Shown here: piece by piece, positions 49,927 to 62,425 of the stretch | Layout: every line of letters begins with the position of its first letter | How positions within the stretch are numbered: position 1 is the first letter of the stretch | DNA from: Gymnorhina tibicen | Taxonomy: Eukaryota; Chordata; Aves; Passeriformes; Artamidae | NCBI GenBank assembly: GCA_013399875.1 | Contig: VXAZ01007626.1 | Location: 1,240,001 to 1,304,000, forward strand | DNA length: 64,000 bases | Direction: 5' to 3' | Translations under genes and position numbers: made by a program | The notes under the pieces: generated by a model | Databases searched by the model: none | Told to the model about the DNA's origin: nothing | What the model saw: the letters and a program-made list of their open reading frames with translations, nothing else

Positions 49927-52808
49927 GCAGCCGTGACATTGCTCGGGTTAAGAGGCAAGTGCTGCCCATGGCAGCTCGCTGAGGCAGAACGTAGCTGCAC
50001 GTAAAGGTGCCATGCACAGGCAGTCATTCTTTTCATGGCATTGCGTCAGAAATGTTACTGAAATCACTACAAATTATGTCTGCTGTATAATCTTTTTTCC
50101 TTTACCTAGTCTATAATTACAGCATCTACAAACAAAAAAACCCACCAAACCGTATTGGATTTTTCTGTCATGATCTGTGTTTAGGGTTTGGCAGGATTCA
50201 ATTTTAATTTCAACTTCAATGATAACATTTTATTACCTGTGTTCTTTATTTATGGTTACACGCTGCTCATTTACACTGATGTAAATATTTTTCGACTTGT
50301 ATCCAGGAAAGTGCTACTATCATTGGTTGAAAGAAAAGCAGCTTCTCTCTTTTGAATAGCTGCAGTGATTTCAAAGAGATGGGGTCTAGAAATTCATCTA
50401 CCATCAAAAAATTTAGCCTTTAATCTATACAGAAAAGAAATGACAAATACATTACAAAACCCTTCCTGACAAAGCCTGTCCATGCTCTGTTTTCTAAGAC
50501 TACTGCACAAGGTGATAATGTGAATCACAAATAACATTCAACGTGAGTTTGAGCAAGCTAAAAAATGCTCTTTTTTTCTTTGGAGGAGGTAGAAATAAAT
50601 TTTGTTATTAAAAACAGAGATGAGTTGAGGAAAAAAAATATTGTTTTAAGAATTTTGTGCATTTAGATAACCCAAGAAGATCCCATATGGAATATGAGCA
50701 AGTGTTAACAGAAAGATCATTAATCAAGTAATACGCCTACTGGAAACAAATCCCACAACAGCTCAGGAAAAAACCAGACAAAAAGTTATCCCGTGGTTAG
50801 ATAAGTAAATGGATGTCAGTGTGGGAGCATGAAGGCAGAGAGGAAGCAGCATGAGACTGTGAGCAGCTAAGGGTTAGGCATTTCATCATCTGACTCTCCA
50901 GTACCCCAGGACTCCTGTACCAATCAGCTGATATCCAGCCATTGGAAAAAGTTTCCTGAATCAAGGCTGTTTGCTAGAGAGCATGACGGTGCCCACCAGG
51001 AGGGAACCTCTGGTTTATCCAGGAGAATTGATCCCCAAGACTGCAGTGTGACCTGTGTGGTCACCTCACAGACACGAGGTTTCCTCTGACTCCAGTCAAG
51101 ATGAAGGAAAGCTGTGGGATGGTGGGCATGTCACCTGCATTGTCCCACCCAGAGTGGTCACCTCCCGTCCAAGGTATCCAGGTAGGAAGCTCCTCCCCAC
51201 CTTCTTCCCCCCACAAGCAAGGCAGTCCAAAGCAATGTTGCTGGGAACTCCAGCTGTTGCTCAGTAATGCTGAAAGCTGAAAAGCATTATGCCAAAATTT
51301 TCATGCACAAAGGGAAAGGCTTAATTTTGAAAGAATTCATAGTGGCATGGAATAATTGGTCCCTACACACAGGAAAGATGGGAGTTCTTGGTTCAGGGCT
51401 GCAGAGTGGTGGAATGGGAGATGACTGCTACCATCTTGATGCTGGTATTTTTTTGCTGAGTGATTTGGCAGAGCAAACCAAAACAAGCAAGGCTATAGCT
51501 GTTTTCTCTCTTCACCCTAATAATCCTTAGTGCTCTGAGGAAATTACCACTAAGCATTTTGCACAAAGTATTTGTGGAACAGAGCTTAAGAATTATTGTT
51601 AGTAAGAAAATAACAGATACTAATGAGCATCATCCCCCAGCTAGTGTACCAGTGAAAAATTTACAAGTCCTAATGTGCACTAAATTTGAAAAGTAAGATT
51701 TTAATTCCATCCTGAAGAGTATTTAAATCTGGAAGAAAATTACCAGCTAACTAACTAGGGGATCTGAAGAACAATTGTCAGAGCTGAAACATCCTTACTT
51801 CCCCCCACAAAAGCAACCAAGTCCATCAGTCTCAAAGTTTTTATTCAATACTCCACTGCCAGGAAATGTTTTCAAATTCAGATGAAGGGAACAAAACTAA
51901 TAACAACTCTAAATATACCATTAAAAGCTTTACGTAGCAAATAACACAGACATCAGGTCACCAGGACCTTAGAGTCCTTGACTGATGCCAGAGATGTGGC
52001 CATGCAGCAGTACGAGAGAGGTGAGTGCCCCAGGACTTGTGTAACAAGATATTTTTCCACATGTAATGAACAGCTCTATACAAAGTCAGGAGAGAAAGCA
52101 ATGCTCCAAAGCCTCCTCACTTTACAGGCCAGGCAGATGCTTTTGTGATGAAGTTCAGTTCTTGGATAGGTCCAAATTAATAGCATTTTTTGGTCTACCC
52201 TGAAATTTGATGCACCTTGCAGAGGGAGGGAGGCTGAAGTTGTGGACTGAGGGAAGCAGACAGGAGGCACCAGTTTCCGGAGATGGTTCTCCCCATAACA
52301 GGTGCTCTTTTAGCTATGCGTGCATGCATGAATAAGTACAGATGTGTGTGAAGACTGGGGGAAGCAAACCATGGCTTCTGAACAAGCTCAGTCTCTCAGC
52401 ACGTACTCTGCTGTGTCTTGACACCAGTTCACCTTTGATGACACAATATTGGCAGCAAACCTCAGGAAGCATCTGTTTGCCTTGGTAGGTAAATGAGTAG
52501 CAGCTGGGAAAAAATAGAGTTCATGTGGGGACAGAGGCATTGAAGGGCTTTCTGAGCTATTGATTTTTGCATGTTCTCAAGGGAGCACAATGGGGAAACA
52601 GATTTTGTGTCAGCCCTGGTTACCCAGAAATTTCTATATTTTGCCATCCAGCCCAATTTATAGATTGATTGAACCTGGTTAACACCAGCTTAATAACCAT
52701 CACAAATGATCTTTGAAGCAAATTATTAAATGTTTTAGAAAAATCTGTTCTAAATCCTTGCTAAAGGATTTGTGTATCTTAAGTTGCTACACAAAATATT
52801 TTGTGTAA
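49927..52808. other. No gene seen; unique DNA
   Basis: AT-rich, with T-rich words at 50040-50330 that look possibly constrained. A strong donor (GAGAG|gtgagt) at 52020 closes an open frame reading TDARDVAMQQYER, but the acceptor upstream is weak. It is listed under findings. Confidence 0.5.
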
Positions 52809-53840
52809 ATCATAGAATATCCTTAGTTGGAAAGGACCCCCAAGGATCATCAAGTCCAACTCCTGGCCCTGCACAGGACATCCCAAGAGTCACACTGTGT
52901 GCCTGAGAGCATTGTTCAAATGCTTCTTGAACTCTGTCAGGCTTGGTGTGGTGACCATTCCCCTGGGGAGCCTGTTCCAGTGCCCAGCCACCCTCTGGGT
53001 GAAGAACCTTTTCCTGATACCCAACCTAAACCTCCCCTGACACAGCTTCAGGCCATTCCCTCAGGTCCTGTCACTGGTCCTGTCACAGAGAAGAGATCAG
53101 TGCCTGCCCCTCCTCTTCCCCTCACAAGGAAGCTGTAACTGCAATGAGGTCTCCCCTCAGTCTCCTCCAGGCTGAACAGACCAAGTGACCTCAGCCTCTC
53201 CTCATTCGGCTTCCCCTCAAGGCCCTTCACGATCTTTGTTGCCCTCCTTTGGATGCTCTCTAACAGTTTAATGTCTTTCTCATATTGTAGCACCCAAAAC
53301 TGCACACAGAACTCAGTGTGAGGCCGCCCCAGTGCAGAGCAGAGCGGGACAATCCCTCCCTTGCCCGGCTGGCGATGCTGTGCCTGATGCCCCCCAGGAC
53401 ATGCTTGGCCCTCCTGGCTGCCAGGGCACTGCTGACTCATGGCCAACTTTCCACTGACCAGGACCCCAGGTCCCTTTCCACGGCACTGCTTTCCAGCATC
53501 TCCTTCCCCAGTCTGTCTGTACATCCAGAGTTGCCTCAGCTCAGGTGCAGAATCCAGCACTTGCTTTTGTTGAACTTCATACAGTTGGTGATTGCCCAGC
53601 CCTCTGATTTGTCGACGTCTCTCTGCAGGGCCTCCCTGCCTCTGAGGTACTCAACAGCTCCTCTCAATTTACTTTCATCAGCAAACATAGTTGGTATGCC
53701 TCCAAGTCCTGTGTCCAAGTTTATGGAGCTGTTGAAGAGACGTTGAAGAGAATACTGAGCTCTATCACAGGAGAAAGCCAGTGGTGACCATCAGCTGGGA
53801 TGGCAATTGCCCACCTACACGGCCCAGCTATCCCTTTCTA
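52809..53840 (-). mobile_element. CR1 LINE, 5'-truncated, antisense, with reverse-transcriptase remains
   Basis: The longest and clearest CR1. It starts with the reversed tail (catagaat, then a ttggaaaggacccccaagg block and atcatcaagtccaac). The right part encodes, on the minus strand, the end of the reverse-transcriptase domain (LDTGLGGIPTMFADESKLRG, then a REALQRDVDKSEGWAITNCM block) and, further on, a MSQQCPGSQEGQACPGG-like remnant. The catalytic FADD of the family reads FADE here, and frameshifts break the frame, so it is inactive. Similarity fades after about 53735 and the 5' edge near 53840 is approximate. Frames of 170 and 60 codons within it are pieces of the dead ORF2. Confidence 0.95.
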
Positions 53841-56800
53841 GAGGTGGGTATTGCATATCAACAGGGTGTTGGGGTTATTCTTGTCGAGTTTCCCACTCTG
53901 CCCTCTGCACAGACAGACCTCAGGCATCCTGAGCCATTCAGCTGCTGGGTGGAGAGATCACAGCATCTCTTTCCCCGTACCCCACAGGTTTTTTGCTCCT
54001 GTCCAGCCTCATCCTGCTCATAAAGGCATTGCAGCTACTATAATTTTGCAAGAACACCCATGATATTAAGATGTAGTTCCAAGCCCCTGTACTCCTTAGA
54101 TTCCTTACACCTTTCCTTGCAAGCACATGCAGGCAGTGCACAGGTTGCACTTGCTTTAGGACTGTAACTGCTTCTTCACGTGGTGCTGTGCTCACTCCCC
54201 TGCTGACACTTCTGAACTGAATTTCCCCTCAAAATACTTCATACGGAGGTGGGGTGTGCAGGATGGCAGCTAATAGCCATTTTCACACAACTCTTTGAGA
54301 AATATCTGCACCCAGGGCCAACTCAAAACACAGCTCTGCCTTTCCAGGCATCTCTCTCTCTCCGCTGCTCACTCTGCTCTAATCATTAGGACCCAATCGC
54401 TTCAGCAAAGGTGAATGCATTGACGGGGTCTTTTTGCATCCTGTTGTTCATGAATCCTTGTTCCTGTCACACAATAACTGTAATTACTGCTTTTCTGGAC
54501 CTTTGGCTGATTGTCTTAGCAGAAGAAAAAAAAACAAAAAGAACCAGCAGAAAAGGGAGGGTGCAAAATCAGACATCTTGGAAATAAAAATAACCTCTTG
54601 CCTCTTGCTATTAAAGTTGTTCCCTTTAGGTCAGAGCCCATATGCACGCACATGTGCACACATTGCTTCTTCTACTCCACAGTGCCTGGGGCAGTTTGTC
54701 TAGCTTTAAATTGGCCAAAGTAGATGAAGGGTGGCAGAAGGTTATTTTTAATCTGTAATGTGTTATGGGAGACTGTTGCGGCAAGAAGCGTAGAAGATGG
54801 GGGAAGGCAGAGGGAAAATGTGAAATAAGTTTGTTTGAACTAAGGGAGCCCATGATGAGAGAATTTCAAAGCTCCTTGTACCAGACTTTTATAGTAGCAA
54901 AAAAAGAACATCTTTTTCCCCCTTTTCTTATTCCATGAGAGGACATCTCCCTATGTACAACATGGGAGTCTTGGCTTGACTGAGTCTGTGGTAAAGGGAT
55001 AAGGGACCACCTCACAACTGGAATTTTCCAGAAAGCTCCTGGCTGGTTACATAGCTCAGCATTACTAGAAATGTCACCACTAATACACCCAGGAGCTCTG
55101 GATTTTGCACCACACTGTTAGCCTGCCTGACCCTGGGAGATGGTGGGACCTGACCAGACAGACAATCAGAGGACATCCTTTTCCCTCGGCAGCTGTCAGG
55201 TCTCTGCTATTCCCACTCCTTCTCCTATAAAATATCAATTTATTCCTGCTTGTCATGCTTATTCTGTGTTTTTCTCCCTTTTTTTCTTCACTTGATGTAA
55301 GAGAATTCTTAGCAATTTCAGACAGGTCCAGCTGTGGTTAATTTGTCATGGAGAAAATAATATCAAATGGAGCAGTGCTGGGGAAACAAACAGCCCAGTG
55401 CAAAGCCTGCCCCTAATTGATTGATGAAAAGAAAATTAGGGTTGCCTCCAGAAACAATTTCCATAGCAATGGGAATAGAAAGGAAGCTGTGCTGCAGATT
55501 GTGGGCGACCTGCTGCAGCTCTTTGGCCTCTGAAGTGCACCGGCAGCGAGGTGCCAGCCAGTATGCCTGGGGCTCCCACCCGCAGCCAGTGTGGATGCAC
55601 CAGGCTAGCATGGGACCACACTGCCACTGACGGACCCCCAGGGCAGGGCACGGCACAGGCTGTGTCCGTGGCCAAGCCCAGCTAGGGGGCTGTGAGCACA
55701 GTGCCGTACTGAGAGATGGAGTTTAGCTTCCTCCTCCCACTCCGCTCCCCCGCAAAATAAACAGATGCCATGTTTTTGTGGGCTTTTCTCTTCCCTTGGC
55801 ATTTCTTTCAGGGAAAAAAAAGATCCTGCCTCAGCTCAAGTACTGATTGCTACCACTTCAAACGGACTGACTTTCTTTTATTTTCTCTGTAACAAAGTCA
55901 TCCAGGAGACTTCCCAGCAGGAGGTTTTCCCCTTCAGAAAAAGTTCTGCAGGTGCCCATGGCAATTGGGGCACAGTGGCAATTATTGCGACCATGTTCTT
56001 TGTTTTTGATGGTTAAGGTGGCTTGCGCTAAAATTGACTAATGATATGGGGGATGTCTTTTATTTGCTTGACTGGAGACATCTTAAGGAAGGCCCAGTTT
56101 CAGGGAAGGAAGTTCACTGCAGGAGTCTCAGGGTGGGAAAACACAGTCGCCCACATTGCCAGCTGCTTTTGAAAACCTTGATCATGCAAGTTTGTGTGTG
56201 CCTTTTCTTTGTCAGGCAGGCCACAAAAAGCAAAATCAAGTTCCTGGCAGCTAAATCATGAACAAATGTTACTCTTAATTGGGTGTAGTACAAAATTAAC
56301 AGTTTACAAATTTTAATAGACCTTAGAGAATAAACAGCTCAAAGAGAAAAAAAAACCAACCCTAATCCTGGACTTGGAGCTTTAAAAAATAAATGAATCC
56401 ATTTTCATAGCTGTCCATTGGACACACCTCTCTCAAGCCTTACATTTACCAATGCGTAATTCCTGCTCTGTAATGGCTCAGTCCTGAGGGGAATTCGGCA
56501 CCTAGGCAGGAGAAGCCATTTCTCCCAGTACAGGTGCTGTTGCTGGCTTCACCTCTATGTTTTAAAGCCATGTCCTTTTCAAAGCCAGAATGCACACTGC
56601 TGCATTCGGCAACGTTTTGATTGCTGGGTATGACCATGACAGCATCAGAAGAAAAGAAAGGCAAGGCGATGTGATTTTCTCTGTGTTGCCTTTGTTTGGC
56701 TCACCTTTTTCAACAGCCACTCCTGAAATAAATGGAAAGGCCGTCACTAAACAGCCTCTCTCCTAATGAGTGCCCTCTTCGTTATTGTCATCAGTCCCTG

Positions 56801-56864
56801 CAGTCTGGAGGACATGTAGGAGAAACTGTCTGAAAGGAAACAGCCTGAAGACAGAGAGAGAAAC
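53841..56864. other. No gene seen; unique DNA
   Basis: No gene recognised. A GC-rich patch lies at 55500-55760. The block 54370-54530 (ctctaatcattaggaccc and onward) has the look of constrained non-coding DNA. Other open frames here are short and overlap on both strands. Confidence 0.5.
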
Positions 56865-56919
56865 AAAGGTCTTTTGCGACTGAAATGATTCTACAATTCT
56901 ACTATTCTATGATTCTATG
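56865..56919 (+). mobile_element. CR1 3' tail only
   Basis: A ggtcttttgcgactgaaatg phrase, then degenerate ATTCTATG units (attctac, attctactattctatgattctatgg). This is the extreme 3' end of a CR1 copy truncated to about 55 bases. Confidence 0.7.
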
Positions 56920-59900
56920 GCATGTAATGCACCAATTGACCTGAAGACGGATTTCTCTCAAAGCAACATGACATATTTTTATCTGCCCGCATTTATAGAA
57001 AGAAATTTTACAGCACTACTTTTCGGGCAGACAAAAGTTAGCAGGCTCAGAGGAGCATCCATATTTCAGTAATTTGTAAAAATTTAAAATGTCAGTGTAT
57101 CAAAGACATGACTTAAGGGGCAAGAGGGAAAAGGAGTAAATGGAAAGGAAACAGACCAGTGCTGAGAATGAAGTCGTGCATTGGCAAAAATTTCTACTAT
57201 TTTGCTAAATACCCTTTCAACAGCATCAGCTTTCTGGGGAAAACTGGGGCTTTCTGTTGAAAAACTATTGAAGTAATGTTATGTTTGGAGCATTTTCTGA
57301 TATTTAGCTTTCTAGTCTTGTAATTAAAATTTGCCACGGAGGGAGAACATGCTCTGTTGTTGCTGCTGCCATCACCTTTTAGTAAGAAATCTCTCCTTCC
57401 CTACGTTCACTAGGGAATGAAAAGCTTGCACTTGATGCAGAGCTAGAGGAAAAGACAAACAAGGAGAATGACAAAATTAGACAAGTCAAAGCACCATGAT
57501 TTTTTTTTTAATCTACTCTTTGATACTTTCTCTTCTTAGTTTTTTGTCACTTTTTTTTCTACTTGTCAGGGCTCTTTTTTTAGACTATCAGCTTTTTTGC
57601 ACATGGATTGCTATTGAGTTTTCACACAGGTTAGCAAGTTGTGGTCTTGACTGGCAGAAGGTTAAGTGTTACAGCATATGCCAGTCACTGCAGACAGACA
57701 GCTAGAAGGAAAGGTCATCTGGACAGCCTTTTGCTATAGTAAACAGTAGAGGAACCCAAACAAGAAGGTTGAAGTATTCAATTAAAAAAAAAAAAAGGAG
57801 AAGGAAAAAAGAAAAAAAAGAAAAAAGTCAGTAGAGTCCTTGTTCTGAAAGAGACTTAGGCAAACACCCAGCTGAAAACCATCACAACCAGCACTCCTGC
57901 TGTTTGAGCATTTGTCAGACTCTGGAAACTGTTGTTGCTGAAGGCTGGTAGTTCTGCTATGTGCTGTATTTAGCTCCAGCTTACAGTCTTACATGCCATC
58001 AGCCCCAAGGCAAGACTACATATTTGCTAGCTGTACTTGAGCCATCCTCCTCAGCTTGAACTCAAGCACTTGCTTTAGAACCTTACTAGGTCTGGTTTGG
58101 CAAGGCCCTGGTGCTTGTTCACGTGTATTTACAGGGGAGGCTTGATGCTCAGATGGAAGTGGCATTGTTTCTGCAGAAAACAATCAGGACTAATAGGGTA
58201 AGGACAGATCAGACATGACATTGTCAGCAAGAGACAGGAGCTGATATCACTAGGGTGGTATTTTAAATATACTCTTACACAGTTTATTTGCAAAGAACGA
58301 ACATAATGCTCCAAGAGATGAAGAACTCCACCTGCTCTAGAGATGTAGCTATAGCAACCTCCACATGATTACATTGCTAATCTGCAGGTGTTGAAGAGGC
58401 ATAGATAGATGCTGTTGAGTAATTCAGCTTCAAATAGATACTTTGATCTGCATAACAGCTTGCATTCATGTCCCAAATATGGATCATTTCCAGTTCTGCA
58501 ATTCTTCCTTACAAAAGCAACATTCCTATCCTTTCTTTTGTAAGAGGAGTCTTAAAACTTGCCCATGTTATCTAACAAGATAATCAGCTCCCTTACTTTT
58601 GGGTGGGGCAGGAGCAAGGAGAAAAGAAACCTTTTCACTGCCTAAAATGCCCAAATTATTTGTTGCATGCTTTGTCTGAGTGACTCCTCAACGGGAACAA
58701 AACCAAACAAAAGACAAAACTTGTTCTACTTTCCTGTATACATGATGTACTGACGAATGAATTCCATCTTCACATTAAAGACAGTCTATTCCACTGCAGA
58801 CTCTGGCAGCAGTGTCTGAGCATGTACCAGATCAGGTCATGCTTCATTAGCAGCCACAACACTGTTAAGAACATCAAGCTAAAGTCTGTCCTGCTTTACT
58901 CTCCACAAGGTGTTATTGAACTTGGTGGGTTGCCTGGGATGGAAGTCAAGGCAGAATAGGGCTCACCATCAAACAGCTCCAAAGGAACCTGGACCTTTGA
59001 TAGGCAAAATCTGCAATTCACTGATTCAATAAAAGAAAGGAATTAAAGAGCTCCAAGAGAAAAATGACCCTTCATTGTATTCCCTGCCAATCTGCTGGAG
59101 CACTCCTTTGAAAGGGTAGTTCAGCCACACACTCATCATTTCATGAAAGCTGGTTAAGGGCATTTGATGAAGCCTCTAAAGTCTGTATCACATGCCCCTT
59201 TCCTTCTTTTCCTTTTTTTATTTTTTTGTCCCACAGCCCAGTTGCTCCCCTCACGTCCTGAAGCACCTACGCTGCCCTGCTTCCTGCCCCCATTTCATTT
59301 ATGTCTTCACAGGTTTCTGCACAACCACCTTATTTATTTACCTGAATGACTTTTCTGTGTTAAAGAACAACAAATTAAAAGAGAAAAGCCATTTGAGATT
59401 CAGTGGTCAATGCTGAAAACTTGCCTTTCATATGAAGACCATGCATGTGACATGTGACAGTGAAGTGGACCATGGCACAAGACCCAACTGTTCTGTCCAC
59501 GGGAGCCTGTCTCATCTCTTGCCTACGATGCAGCTCTGCCAGAAAATGCTCTCTTACTGACAAATTCAGATTTTCTTCATTCCTCCCCATAGCTCCCACT
59601 GCCTTTTTGCTGCCTTCACTCCTGCCTCACTGATCCCCATCCCTGTCTCGGTGTCCTGCATTTTGTTACAGCCCCAGCCCTCTTGCATCTACTCTGGCCA
59701 TCTGGGCTACCCCTGCCACCAGGAGCCACCAGGCTCCTCCACCTTCCACTCTGGAAGTCATTTCAGACTCTGTCCCTGGCTCCTGCAGCTTTTCCTTAGT
59801 GCCACCCATCCCTGTGAGACCCTGGTAGTGGGAGTTCCTCACCCCTTGTAGGGTTAGGGGACAGCTGGAGAGGGAATCACAGAATCTGTCTTGGATGAAG

Positions 59901-60049
59901 GGAAGCAGCGCATTGGCTTTTGTTGTGCTGGTCCTGGGTCTCCTGCACACTCAAGCCTTGTGCACTGAAGAGATTGGTCCTGCCTGGTTATCCTCTAGTA
60001 ACCACACTTCCCACCTCAGTTTGAAATCACAAACTCCCTCTCAGTATGG
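56920..60049. other. No gene seen; unique DNA with a small signal-peptide-like frame
   Basis: Mostly AT-rich, with an A-rich tract at 57784-57827. The exception is the GC-richer part 59590-59990, which ends in the frame at 59895 described separately. No promoter or splice signals were convincing. Confidence 0.5.
57784..57827 (+). repeat. A-rich tract with G interruptions
   Basis: Runs of A broken by GG and single G bases over about 44 bases. No transcript body precedes it. Confidence 0.9.
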
Positions 60050-60089
60050 CCCTGTTAATTATACGCCTCTCTTTTCACTCCTTAATTAA
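59895..60089 (+). CDS. Unassigned small frame beginning with a signal-peptide-like sequence (low confidence)
   Basis: The frame opens MKGSSALAFVVLVLGLLHTQ, followed by ALC and an acidic pair. A lysine, a hydrophobic core and small residues before a possible cleavage site make this a textbook secretory leader. The remaining forty or so residues are polar and serine-rich and resemble nothing I know. The stop lies near the edge of the old LINE at 60050, so the tail is probably not real coding sequence. It could be a first exon of a secreted protein (leaders in avian lipocalins and chemokines look similar), a relic, or chance. No donor site is obvious after the leader and no promoter is visible. 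Confidence 0.15.
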   Translation: MKGSSALAFVVLVLGLLHTQALCTEEIGPAWLSSSNHTSHLSLKSQTPSQYGPVNYTPLFSLLN

Positions 60090-60860
60090 ATTTTCCATTA
60101 ATTTCTCCAATACTGTGCCTGATATTGATATCAAGTAAACTGGACTATACTTACCTGCATGGTTTCATTCATCTCTGAATTTTTACACAGTATTGACACT
60201 GAACTATGAGAATGTCCTCATTATTAAAAATATTAATATTAATATAAAAAATTTACATACACAAGCTAAAAATACCCTTCATTGACCCTTGTGGGCCATT
60301 TTTGTGGACCTTCCAACTTAGAAAATGGGTTAGCCCTAGTGAAAATTGTTCAATATCTTTCTTAATTAGTAATATGTCAGAAAATACATTATTCCAAATA
60401 GCAGAAATAATTGTTGAACAGTTTGGGGGTTTTCTTCATTGTTATTAATGACTGGACTGTCTTCAGCTAGCAATGAGTTTATGGCATTGATAGTTTTTCT
60501 GCTATTATTTATATGTTTTCAAGAAAATCCTTTTTCTTAGACAAAGTCTGACCAGCCATGAAGTTTTTTCTGATGTCTTTAGTATCCTTTATCAATTTTC
60601 TACACTTCATAAACTCCTATTTATGTGGATTTTTATTACCTCCCCCTTTTTGCCGTATGTTGCATATTGCTTTTTAATTCATTATTCCTGCCTTCACTCT
60701 TCCGCTGAAAGAGAATGTGCTTTTCACCAATATTATTCAACTCCTTTACTGTGAAGTAATGGCTTTTTGGCCATTTAATATGTGCTTCTGCCTAACAATT
60801 TTTTACACTCAGTCTCACTTGTAACTTTTCCAGTTTGGGAAACTAGTGTCTTTTAACTAC
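60050..60860 (-). mobile_element. Old CR1/L3-type LINE remnant, antisense (ORF2 part)
   Basis: Phrases in antisense order match the upstream part of the LINE reverse-transcriptase frame. They include a tactgtgcctgatattgatat block near 60110, atcaattttctacacttc near 60590, a cccctttttgccgtatgttg block near 60640, and the gcatattgctttttaattc stretch near 60660. A comparable segment is seen in the 16.3-17.8 kb remnant. No open frame survives, and the block's edges are uncertain. Confidence 0.5.
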
Positions 60861-62205
60861 TGAGTGTATGTGGCACTTGGAGTTACACAGCTCGTCAGGG
60901 CAGTGATGGCAGCCTGTTCTTCCTGCTTCGGCACAGTTTTCCTTGCTGAAGGAGGACACCAATCTGCACCAGGACTGGGGCTACAAAGGATCTCCCCTCT
61001 CTGAAGGACACTGTTTTGGTTTCATGGGTGTGTGCATTTCACGAAGCCATTCCCTAACACAGAGGCAGAGCAGGTTTGCTGCCTCTGACATGCCATGCCC
61101 ACCATCCCCAAACCAGCACTGGTGGGGAATGTGCCACCTTCCCCCTTACAGCCTGTGCCCTGCCCAGGCAGGCTTTACCCAGCACTTTTAACTCTGCTTT
61201 GTTAAGCCTCCCACCCACAAAGCCTCCCACCTCCTGAAAGGTGGTTTCAGTAAGCCACTTATATTGGATTTCTTCCCATCAGGTATTACTTTCATTTCCT
61301 CCTGCTTGTTTCCCAAACTTTTCTTATTTGTCTACAAATGCATGGAAAACAAGGACTCTGATGACACAGAAGATGGGAAGGGTCTCTGGTCAAATAGGAA
61401 CCCCTGACCCACAGAGACCCATGGGAATGGGAAGCTCGGAGGGAGAAAGAGGCTGGCTCAGAGGTCAGGACAGGGGTGAACTGAACTCTCCTTTTTAATC
61501 CTCTACCTCGACTGTGAGACTTATCCTTCCTCCTGAATTGCTTTTTGAGCTGTATTGCTCCCAGATGTGCAGAAGTGTTTTTAGTGAGCCCAAATAACCT
61601 CTCAGTTATCTAGCTGAGAGGGAAATGTCATCTACTGCTGGAGGAAAATCTTAACTTTCTCTCTGTATGTGCCTGCTAGTCCATAGCAGAAATAGTTCCA
61701 TCTACAAAAACATTATTTTGGGAATCAAAATCAGCACTTTTTCTTGTTTGAATGTGCTATTTTTCACTTTGCTTGCCACTTCAAGTGCAAGGTCATGTGG
61801 CAAATCATTACATGAGCAATGTTTATCTCTGTTTGAAGAACTCTGTCAAAAATTGATTTGAAAAAGGTTTGGGTAGTGCCTTTTTTTTACTTGTCAACAG
61901 CTCCGTTATTCAAAGCCTATTTTGCAAAATCATTTGTTGCACAGGTATTTTCATTTTAATTGTAGAAAGAAGCCTTGGGGGAAAAAAAAGGAAAAACACC
62001 AATATTTTTGAAGCAGGAATAGTAATTTTTAAAATTTTAATGTTACATTGCGTCACATCCACACCCATGGATTCTGTCGGAAATTCAGGGAATTGATGTT
62101 TAGGGAGACCCTTGGGGACCACTTGGGCAAGCCTCGTTGTTGCGTTGTTGAAGCTGGGGCAGCATCAACCCGGCTCAGTCCAGCCTGTGCGCTCACCCAC
62201 ACCAC
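60861..62205. other. No gene seen; unique DNA
   Basis: No gene recognised. 60900-61470 is GC-richer with overlapping short frames. 61860-62040 is AT-rich. Confidence 0.5.
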
Positions 62206-62219
62206 AAACACACACACAC
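62206..62219. repeat. Short CA microsatellite
   Basis: About seven CA units, followed by a CT-rich stretch that serves as the pyrimidine tract of the candidate acceptor at 62245. Confidence 0.85.
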
Positions 62220-62245
62220 CTCTCTGTCTCTGTCTGCATGCACAG

Positions 62246-62425
62246 GCAAATGACAACTTTTATTGGCCTTCACTATTTTTAGAGGTCTTTAAAGCCTTAC
62301 ACAGGTGCCGTATCTTAGAAATACAGCTTTTAACACCAGCTGGTTTGAGTCTGCTAAGTGTTTTATCTAGCAGATTAGATTACACACCCCAGGGAAGAGA
62401 GCGACTTAACCACGTCGTGCAGCAG
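62246..62425 (+). other. Candidate exon (180 bases, phase 0 at both ends)
   Basis: The segment is bounded by a pyrimidine-rich acceptor (ctctgtctctgtctgcatgcacag) and a CAG|gtaaag donor. One frame is open for exactly 60 codons across it, starting ANDNFYWPSLFLEV and ending LNHVVQQ, so an exon here would keep the frame. I recognise no domain. The CA/CT repeat producing the acceptor may be coincidental, and an open run of this length is not rare by chance in this much sequence. Confidence 0.25.

Noticed and set aside
53048..53560. Minus-strand frame of 170 codons with retroelement-like protein
   Set aside because: It is a frameshifted remnant of CR1 ORF2, described with that element and not as a host gene.
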